18,196 nucleotides of DNA. Source: Candidatus Omnitrophota bacterium (lineage in GTDB: Bacteria; Omnitrophota; Gorgyraeia; Aquiviventales; Aquiviventaceae). Shown here one piece after another: positions 13,030-18,196 of the stretch. Positions within the stretch are counted from its first letter, which is position 1. Each line of letters opens with the position of its first letter. A program made the position numbers and the translations under genes. The notes under the pieces are model-generated. The model saw nothing but the letters and a program-made list of their open reading frames with translations, did not search any database and was not told the DNA's origin. The stretch covers positions 1 to 18,196 of the forward strand of contig JACQRD010000019.1 in the NCBI GenBank assembly GCA_016206675.1, written 5' to 3'.

Positions 13030-13563
13030 ATGGCGCTCGGGCGGCAGAAGCACGGCGAGGGGGGCACGGAGAAGTGGCTGGAAGTCGATGCCAGCATGAC
13101 CGGCACGATGACCTTCAAGGATCCGGTCAATCTCCAGATCAATGGGCGTTTTGACGGTACGCTCGACACCAAAGGAACGCTGTCGATCGGCGAGAAGGCG
13201 CACGTGAAGGCGACCATCCAGGGGGAGTCGATCACGATCGCCGGCAGCGTGGAAGGCCAGGTGACGGCGACCAGCCGGGTGGAGCTGCTGCCGACGGCGC
13301 GGCTGACCGGCAAGATCACCAGCCCGCGGATGGTCATGCAAGATGGCGCGGTGTTCCAGGGGCAGCTGGACATGTCGAGCGCGCGCAGTAGCCCCTCCAC
13401 CTGGATGACGGTCGACGAGCTGGCCCGGTATCTGGAAGTGGACGCGGCCACGGTGTCGGAGTGGGCACAGGCCAGCCGGTTGCCGGCGCAACGTGAGGGG
13501 GAGCGGTGGCGGTTTGAGCGGGCGAAGATCGAAGAGTGGCTCGCCCACGAAAAAATCAAGTAA
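13030..13563 (+). CDS. Bactofilin with C-terminal helix-turn-helix (excisionase-type) domain
   Basis: Residues ~15-113 are a bactofilin domain (beta-helical polymer-forming protein): LNLQINGRFDG-like VNLQINGRFDGTL, LSIGEKAHVKATIQ, ITIAGSVEGQV and LTGKITSPRMVMQDGAVFQG. Residues ~124-173 are a separate MerR/excisionase-like HTH: WMTVDELARYLEVDAATVSEWAQ, then RWRFERAKIEEWL. A Ser-rich linker (115-124) joins them. Bactofilins form membrane-associated, nucleotide-independent filaments used in cell shape, stalks or polar organisation. A C-terminal DNA-binding fold is unusual. The start is ATG 13030 with AGGAGG at 13018-13023, giving 177 aa; ATG 13006 would lie within the preceding hairpin and is rejected. 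The neighbouring gene also encodes this HTH fold. Confidence 0.9.
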   Translation: MALGRQKHGEGGTEKWLEVDASMTGTMTFKDPVNLQINGRFDGTLDTKGTLSIGEKAHVKATIQGESITIAGSVEGQVTATSRVELLPTARLTGKITSPRMVMQDGAVFQGQLDMSSARSSPSTWMTVDELARYLEVDAATVSEWAQASRLPAQREGERWRFERAKIEEWLAHEKIK

Positions 13564-13645
13564 ATGCGTACGTGCGTGAATGGGTCGATGCGTGCAGGCC
13601 CTCACGCATTCACGCATTCACGCATTCACGCATTTACGCATTTAC
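13564..13645. repeat. Octamer fold-back between the two HTH genes
   Basis: The left arm has four degenerate 8-mers (ATGCGTAC, GTGCGTGA, ATGGGTCG, ATGCGTGC; 13564-13595). The right arm has four perfect TCACGCAT copies and one TTACGCAT (13602-13641). The two arms are reverse complementary. Confidence 0.85.
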
Positions 13646-13654
13646 AGGTTAGCG

Positions 13655-13969
13655 ATGGAGAAACTCTGGACGACGTCTGAAGCGGCACAGTATCTGGGGA
13701 TCGCCGAAGTCGACGTCGAGCAGTTGGTCAAGGAAGGCAAGCTCACCGGCTACAGGCTCGGCGGCCAGTTTCTGCGCTTCCGTCCGAGCCAGGTCGAGGG
13801 GCTCAAAGGGAAGATCAAGTTCCGGCCGAACGTCGCCGGGAAAGGCCGGAGTGCTCCGTCCGCGCCTTGGGCGGGGCGCGCCCGCGAGTTCGTCTATTTC
13901 TACGACTTTTACGTGGTGTCGGCCCTGCTGCTGGCGGTGTTGGTGGTGTATTTGATCGCCGCCAGCTAA
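13655..13969 (+). CDS. Small HTH protein with a C-terminal membrane anchor
   Basis: This 104-aa protein begins with an excisionase-type HTH (residues ~4-50: LWTTSEAAQYLGIAEVDVEQLVKEGKLTGYRL, then FLRFRPSQVEGL). A basic, Ala/Pro-rich linker follows (~52-78), and it ends with one hydrophobic helix (~86-103, DFYVVSALLLAVLVVYLIAA). The positive linker predicts that the N terminus is cytoplasmic. DNA binding from the membrane is the simplest reading. ATG 13655 is chosen because upstream codons encode only repeat sequence. The ribosome-binding site is weak. It follows the bactofilin-HTH gene and its stop overlaps the larB start by one base. I do not recognise a named family. Confidence 0.8.
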   Translation: MEKLWTTSEAAQYLGIAEVDVEQLVKEGKLTGYRLGGQFLRFRPSQVEGLKGKIKFRPNVAGKGRSAPSAPWAGRAREFVYFYDFYVVSALLLAVLVVYLIAAS

Positions 13970-14670
13970 TGTCACGCCGCGACGCGCACGAGCGCATCGC
14001 GCGCTGGCCGTACGAGAACCTGGGTTGGGCGCGGCTGGATACGCACCGCCGCCGACGGCGCGGCTATCCGGAAGTCGTGTTAGCTGAAGGCAAGACCGCC
14101 GAACAGCTCATCCGCATCATCCGCCGCTTTGCCTCGCGCCGCGAGGCGCTGTTGCTCACCCGGCTCTCTCCCCAGCTCTTCCAGGCCATCCACACCGCCT
14201 GCCCGGCACTTCGGTACCACCCGCTGGCGCGCGTCGCATGTGCTGCGCCTCGGCGGAGGGACCCGTTGGAGGGGATGGTGGCGGTGGTCACCGCCGGCAC
14301 CTCCGATGTGCCGGTGGCTGAGGAGGCGGCCGTCACGCTGGAGTGGCTGGGCAGCCGCCCCGCCCGGTTGTATGATGTGGGGGTGGCCGGAATCCACCGG
14401 CTGCTGAGCCAGTTGCCCCTGCTGCGCCGTGCGCGGGCCATCATCGTGGTGGCGGGCATGGAGGGGGCCCTGGCCAGCGTGGTGGCCGGCGTGGTGCACT
14501 GCCCGGTCGTCGCGGTGCCCACCAGCGTGGGCTATGGCGCCGCCTTTCAGGGCGTGGCCCCGCTGCTGGCGATGCTCAATAGCTGCGTGCCGGGTGTGGG
14601 AGTCGTCAACATCGATAACGGCTTCGGCGCGGCGTGCCTAGCGCATATGATCAACCGCACCTCGAGATAA
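13969..14670 (+). CDS. larB: LarB-type (NPN cofactor) pyridinium-carboxylate carboxylase
   Basis: LarB carboxylates and hydrolyses nicotinic acid adenine dinucleotide, the first step to the nickel-pincer nucleotide cofactor. It is related to PurE/AIR carboxylase. The 233-aa protein has the LarB marks: LDTHRRRRRGYPEVVLAEGKT (23-43), VVTAGTSDVPVAEEA (106-120), LYDVGVAGIHRLL, AGMEGALASVVAG, VAVPTSVGYG, and LLAMLNSCVPGVGVVNIDNGFGAA. No larC, larE or larA lies in the window, so its partner genes must be elsewhere or its role differs here. Start and stop codons overlap both neighbours, indicating one transcript with the HTH-membrane gene and the cupin. Confidence 0.92.
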   Translation: MSRRDAHERIARWPYENLGWARLDTHRRRRRGYPEVVLAEGKTAEQLIRIIRRFASRREALLLTRLSPQLFQAIHTACPALRYHPLARVACAAPRRRDPLEGMVAVVTAGTSDVPVAEEAAVTLEWLGSRPARLYDVGVAGIHRLLSQLPLLRRARAIIVVAGMEGALASVVAGVVHCPVVAVPTSVGYGAAFQGVAPLLAMLNSCVPGVGVVNIDNGFGAACLAHMINRTSR

Positions 14671-14981
14671 TGCGCGCCATCCGCCGGGTGTCGTATCGCC
14701 GGCCTGGACGGCTCATTCCCAAGACAGCCGGGGGGCTGCGCGCCGGCGCGATCCGGCTTCGGCCTGGAGAGCGGATGGCGTGGCATTCCACCGGCGATCG
14801 CGAGGAGCTGCTCATTATCTTGACCGGGCGCCTGCGCGTGGAAGCGGCCTCCTCGGCGACGAGGATCCGCCGCCTGAGCGTCGGCGGGGGCGAGGCGGTC
14901 TTTCTCCCCAAGCGCACGCCGCACGCCGTGGTGAATGCGTCGAACGCGCGCGCGACCTACCTCTATATCACCGGCGCATGA
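14670..14981 (+). CDS. Small single-domain cupin
   Basis: This 103-aa protein fits a compact cupin barrel. MAWHSTGDREELLIILTGRLRVEA resembles cupin motif 1 and GGGEAVFLPKRTPHAVVNAS resembles motif 2. Metal-ligand candidates are the His in WHS, the Glu-Glu of REE and the His in TPHAV. It starts at ATG 14670, overlapping the larB stop, and its own stop overlaps the gspE start (ATGA). The position between LarB and secretion ATPases gives no clear substrate. Sugar-nucleotide isomerase, dioxygenase or sensor roles are all possible. Confidence 0.82.
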   Translation: MRAIRRVSYRRPGRLIPKTAGGLRAGAIRLRPGERMAWHSTGDREELLIILTGRLRVEAASSATRIRRLSVGGGEAVFLPKRTPHAVVNASNARATYLYITGA

Positions 14982-16744
14982 CCGCCACACTGCTGCTCTT
15001 GCGGGCTGAAGCCATCGCCGCCAGGCTGCGCGAGCTGGGCATCGTCAGCGCCCAGCAGCTGGAGCAGCTGCGGCCGGATCTGGCTAGCGCACAGGAGCGC
15101 GTCGGGGCCATCCTGATGCGGCACGGCGTGCTGCGGGATGCGGATGCAGTCAAGCGCCTGGCGGGCTTGCTTGGCGCCATTGCGCAGCCGCTGGAGGCCG
15201 TGCAACCGCCGCCGGCGCTGGTTAGGTGCTTGCCGTCGGCCGTGTGGACCACGCACCGTCTTGTTCCCGTGCGCGAGGAGGACGGCACGCTGCTCCTCGC
15301 CACGGACGACCCCCTCGCCGTCTTCGTCCTGGAGCCGCTCAGCCGCCGCTACGGCGTGCGGCTTGAGGCCATCCTCATCGCCGAAGAGCCCATGGCCGCC
15401 CTGCTGGCGGGCTTAGCCGCCGCAGCACAGCCTCTGCCGGCTGCGGGCCACGTGACGGCCGCCGCCGCGGCGCGCTCGGCCGTAGCACCGCCGGCTGCGC
15501 CGGTGCCGCCACGGTCTGCGCCTGCAGCCGCCCGGCCGGCTGCCGCAGCAGCTGCGTCGCCTGCCGCACCGAGGAGCGCGGCGGATGATGAGCCGATCAT
15601 CCGGCTGGTCGACTCCATGCTGAGCGAGGCGGTGCGCATGCGCGCCAGCGACATCCATATCCAGCCGGGCGCTGAGGCGGTCCAGATCCGCTACCGCATC
15701 GACGGCGTGCTGCGGCACGTGAACGCCACACCCCCCGCCCTCCACGGCTCGATCGTCAGCCGCATCAAGATCATGGCCGGCATGAACATTGCGGAGAAGC
15801 GCCTGCCGCAGGATGGGCGGCTGCAGCTGGCGGTGGAGCACCGCCCGCTCGATGTGCGCATCTCCACCTTGCCCTCCACGCACGGGGAATCCGTCGTGAT
15901 GCGCCTGCTCGACCGCAGCCAACCCATCCGCGGGTTGGCCGACATGGGGCTGTCGGCCGAGAATCAACAGACGTGGGAGCGGCTCATCCGCCGGCCGCAC
16001 GGCATGGTGCTGGTCACCGGCCCCACCGGGGCCGGCAAGACCACCACGCTGTACGGGGCGATGGCGATGCTGAATCAGCCCGACCGCAAGCTCATCACCG
16101 TGGAGGATCCGGTGGAGTATCAGCTCTCCGGCGTGAATCAGGTGGCCGTCAAGACCACCATCGGGTTGACGTTTGCGGCGGCCTTGCGCTCGATGCTGCG
16201 CCAGGCGCCGGATGTCATCATGGTGGGGGAGATCCGCGACCAGGAAACCCCCCAGGTCGGGGAGCAGGCCGCGCTGACCGCCCATCAGGTGCACTCGACG
16301 CTGCACACCAACGACGCCCCCACCGCCGTCACGCGACTGATCGATATGGGGGTGGCCCCGTTTCTGGTGGCCTCGACGGTGCAGGGGGTGCTGGCCCAGC
16401 GGCTGGTGCGGCGCATCTGCGTCTCCTGCCGGATGACGGACAACGCCACCGAGGAGGAGCGCAAGTTTTTGGGCGTCTCAGAGCCTCTCCAACTGGTGCA
16501 CGGTGTCGGCTGCGAGGCCTGCCACGGGTCGGGATTTCTGGGGCGGGTGGGCCTCTTCGAGTTGCTCGTGATGGCGCCGCCGATTCGGACGCTGGTGGTG
16601 GAGCGGGCCACGGCCTCGGCGATCCGCCAGGCGGCGGCGCGCGCAGGGATGCGCGCCTTGCGGGAGGACGGGTGCGCGAAGATCCGCGAAGGGATCACCA
16701 CGATGTCGGAAGTCTTACGCGTCGTCGCCACCGCCGACGAATGA
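14978..16744 (+). CDS. GspE/PilB-type secretion/pilus ATPase (first copy)
   Basis: This is a 588-aa hexameric ATPase of the type II secretion/type IV pilus assembly class. An N-terminal GspE-N-like domain covers ~1-145. An Ala/Pro-rich linker follows (~150-200). The catalytic half contains the arginine-finger region SDIHIQP...IRYRIDG, Walker A GPTGAGKT (348-355), the Asp-box ITVEDPVEYQ and Walker B PDVIMVGEIRD (411-421). A four-cysteine zinc site is at C481, C484, C512 and C515. The segment after Walker B reads ETPQVGEQAALTAHQVHSTLHTND, unlike the ETARIAVQAALTGHMVFSTLHTND of the downstream copy. The start is ATG 14978, overlapping the cupin stop. No other pilus genes are in the window apart from the small GspF-like gene. 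Confidence 0.93.
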   Translation: MTATLLLLRAEAIAARLRELGIVSAQQLEQLRPDLASAQERVGAILMRHGVLRDADAVKRLAGLLGAIAQPLEAVQPPPALVRCLPSAVWTTHRLVPVREEDGTLLLATDDPLAVFVLEPLSRRYGVRLEAILIAEEPMAALLAGLAAAAQPLPAAGHVTAAAAARSAVAPPAAPVPPRSAPAAARPAAAAAASPAAPRSAADDEPIIRLVDSMLSEAVRMRASDIHIQPGAEAVQIRYRIDGVLRHVNATPPALHGSIVSRIKIMAGMNIAEKRLPQDGRLQLAVEHRPLDVRISTLPSTHGESVVMRLLDRSQPIRGLADMGLSAENQQTWERLIRRPHGMVLVTGPTGAGKTTTLYGAMAMLNQPDRKLITVEDPVEYQLSGVNQVAVKTTIGLTFAAALRSMLRQAPDVIMVGEIRDQETPQVGEQAALTAHQVHSTLHTNDAPTAVTRLIDMGVAPFLVASTVQGVLAQRLVRRICVSCRMTDNATEEERKFLGVSEPLQLVHGVGCEACHGSGFLGRVGLFELLVMAPPIRTLVVERATASAIRQAAARAGMRALREDGCAKIREGITTMSEVLRVVATADE

Positions 16745-16756
16745 GAATGCTCACTG

Positions 16757-16828
16757 CTCAAGGCTCTAGGCTCAAGGCTCAAGGCCAAACTGGCTCTTGC
16801 CTTCAGCCTTCAACCTTCAGCCTTCAGC
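16757..16828. repeat. Heptamer fold-back between the two ATPase genes
   Basis: The left arm is CTCAAGG, CTCTAGG, CTCAAGG, CTCAAGG (16757-16784). The right arm is CTTCAGC, CTTCAAC, CTTCAGC, CTTCAGC (16801-16828). The right unit, reverse-complemented, equals the left unit with about one difference. The array fills most of the ~100-nt gap. Confidence 0.85.
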
Positions 16829-16846
16829 ATTGTGTGGAACGACAGG

Positions 16847-18133
16847 ATGGCTGAGCAGTCGCCACAACTTGCGGTGCAGGCGCTGGCGGATGCGTTCGCG
16901 CAGGCCAAGCAGGCCGGCGTGGGCGCGGAGGCGGGCAAAGACAGCGACAAGCTCGTCGAGCTGGCCAGCCAAGCGCCGGTGGTGCGCCTGGTCGATACGG
17001 TGCTGCTGGAGGCGGTCAACCGGCGGGCCTCCGACGTCCACCTTGAGGCATTTGAGAAGGACGTCCACATCCGCTACCGCATCGATGGCCGCTGCTACCA
17101 AGTGGCCCAGCCGCCGAAGAGCCTGGCGCTGGCCCTGGCGTCGCGAGTGAAGGTGCTGGCGAGCCTGGATGTGGCGGAGTCGCGCCTGCCGCAGGACGGG
17201 CGCATCCTGCTGGCGGTGCAGGGCCGGCAGATCGACCTGCGCGTCTCGACGTTGCCGACGATGTACGGCGAAAGCATCGTCCTGCGCGTGCTGGATCGGG
17301 GGGCGCTGGAGCTGACCCTCGGCCAGCTGGGCATGGCCGAGGCGATGGAGCAGGTGGTCGAGGAGCTGATCGCGCGTCCCCACGGGCTGCTGCTAGTCAC
17401 CGGCCCCACCGGGGCCGGCAAGACGACCACGCTCTATGCCTGTTTGGCGAAGCTCAACCGGCCCGAGGTAAAGCTGATCACAACGGAGGATCCCGTCGAG
17501 TACGACATCGCCGGGCTGGTCCAGGTGGCGGTCAATCCGAAGATCGAGCTGCATTTTTCCACGGCCCTGCGCTCCATCCTGCGGCACGATCCGGATGTCA
17601 TCATGGTGGGAGAGATCCGCGACCAGGAAACCGCCCGCATCGCGGTGCAGGCCGCGCTGACGGGCCACATGGTCTTCTCTACGCTGCACACCAACGACGC
17701 CCCGGGCGCGGTCACCCGCTTGTTGGACATGGGCCTCGAACCGTTTCTCGTCAGCTCCACCGTCACGGGCGTCTTGGCCCAGCGGCTGGTGCGCACGCTC
17801 TGCTCGGACTGCCGCGCGCCGTATGAGGCCACGGCGGAGGATCTGGCCGCGCTGCGCGTCACGAAGGCTCAGCTCGCGCAGCCGCTCATGCGGGCCGTCG
17901 GGTGCGAACGCTGCCAGGGCATCGGCTATCGGGGCCGCGCCGGGCTCTTCGAGCTGCTAGTGCTGACGGAGCGGCTTCGGCCGCTCGTGGTGGCGCATGC
18001 CGATGTCTCCGGGCTGCGCCGGCAAGCGCACGCGCAGGGGATGCGGTCGCTGCGCGACGATGGGGTGGCGAAGGTGCTGGCTGGGGTGACGAGCGTGGAG
18101 GAGATGGTCCGTGAGACGCAAGACTATGAGTAG
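16847..18133 (+). CDS. GspE/PilB-type secretion/pilus ATPase (second, short copy)
   Basis: This 428-aa paralogue of the preceding gene lacks the GspE-N domain and the Ala/Pro linker, keeping a ~40-aa helical start. The ATPase motifs are complete: SDVHLEA...IRYRIDG, Walker A GPTGAGKT (186-193), ITTEDPVEYD, Walker B PDVIMVGEIRD (249-259), GHMVFSTLHTND, and cysteines C319, C322, C353 and C356. Its overall form is between PilB and the shorter PilT-like ATPases, but the zinc site and DPVEY motif place it with GspE. ATG 16847 is chosen; GTG 16832 is an alternative and neither has a good ribosome-binding site. The close sequence match suggests tandem duplication. Confidence 0.93.
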   Translation: MAEQSPQLAVQALADAFAQAKQAGVGAEAGKDSDKLVELASQAPVVRLVDTVLLEAVNRRASDVHLEAFEKDVHIRYRIDGRCYQVAQPPKSLALALASRVKVLASLDVAESRLPQDGRILLAVQGRQIDLRVSTLPTMYGESIVLRVLDRGALELTLGQLGMAEAMEQVVEELIARPHGLLLVTGPTGAGKTTTLYACLAKLNRPEVKLITTEDPVEYDIAGLVQVAVNPKIELHFSTALRSILRHDPDVIMVGEIRDQETARIAVQAALTGHMVFSTLHTNDAPGAVTRLLDMGLEPFLVSSTVTGVLAQRLVRTLCSDCRAPYEATAEDLAALRVTKAQLAQPLMRAVGCERCQGIGYRGRAGLFELLVLTERLRPLVVAHADVSGLRRQAHAQGMRSLRDDGVAKVLAGVTSVEEMVRETQDYE

Positions 18134-18140
18134 AGAATGC

Positions 18141-18184
18141 GCAAGGGGCAAGGGGCAAGGGGCAGGGGGCAAGGGGATTTTTTT
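18141..18184. repeat. Five GCAAGGG-type heptamers, then a T-run
   Basis: GCAAGGG x3, GCAGGGG and GCAAGGG (18141-18175) are followed by seven T (18178-18184). If a reverse-complement arm exists it lies past the window end. A G-rich array followed by T could take part in termination, but no stem is visible here. Confidence 0.75.
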
Positions 18185-18196
18185 GGTTTCCCACGC

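Noticed and set aside
13602..13641. Possible CRISPR array
   Set aside because: Units are 8 nt with no spacers, opposed by a complementary arm, and no cas genes are present.

Overview
This is a GC-rich bacterial chromosomal segment, densely packed and read almost entirely on the + strand. It is mainly housekeeping genes. The gene order prfA-prmC-murA-rpsP-trmD-rplS-rnhB-yraN, the tRNA-dependent amidotransferase genes, a bactofilin next to LarB and a type II secretion/type IV pilus ATPase pair, and abundant odd intergenic repeats fit an uncultivated Gram-negative-type lineage. Omnitrophota is my best guess, but this is inference from gene order and repeat style, not a phylogenetic result.

Layout. 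1-339: 3' end of prfA. 337-626: a TA-flanked, terminally inverted MITE-like element. 770-3188: prmC, murA and rpsP, overlapping end to start. 3189-3328: a fold-back repeat gap where rimM would often lie. 3329-5690: trmD, rplS, rnhB, yraN. 5691-6188: a gene-free stretch holding a ~180-nt nested palindrome, a run of heptamers and a clear sigma70-type promoter. 6189-10363: gatC and gatA, then a promoter-driven toxin-antitoxin pair and a small GspF-like membrane gene, then gatB. 10378-11736: the protease ctpA. 11893-12966: tsaD. 13030-14981: a bactofilin fused to a helix-turn-helix (HTH) domain, a small HTH protein with a C-terminal membrane helix, larB, and a small cupin. 14978-18133: two tandem GspE/PilB ATPases.

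How the genes work together. PrmC methylates release factors. S16, TrmD, L19, GatCAB and TsaD all serve the ribosome or tRNA. MurA makes peptidoglycan precursors. RnhB removes RNA from DNA. CtpA is an envelope protease. The bactofilin-HTH and HTH-membrane proteins look like a two-part system that could link DNA, a cytoskeletal polymer and the membrane. That idea is the most interesting protein-level hypothesis here.

The most striking DNA-level signal is a class of repeats. Short words of 7 (sometimes 8) nt are tandemly repeated, usually opposed by a degenerate reverse-complement arm to make a fold-back. Each locus uses a different word. They sit in several gene gaps and also in frame inside gatA and tsaD; trmD carries a related palindromic insertion. 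I recognised no tRNA or rRNA gene and no CRISPR array.
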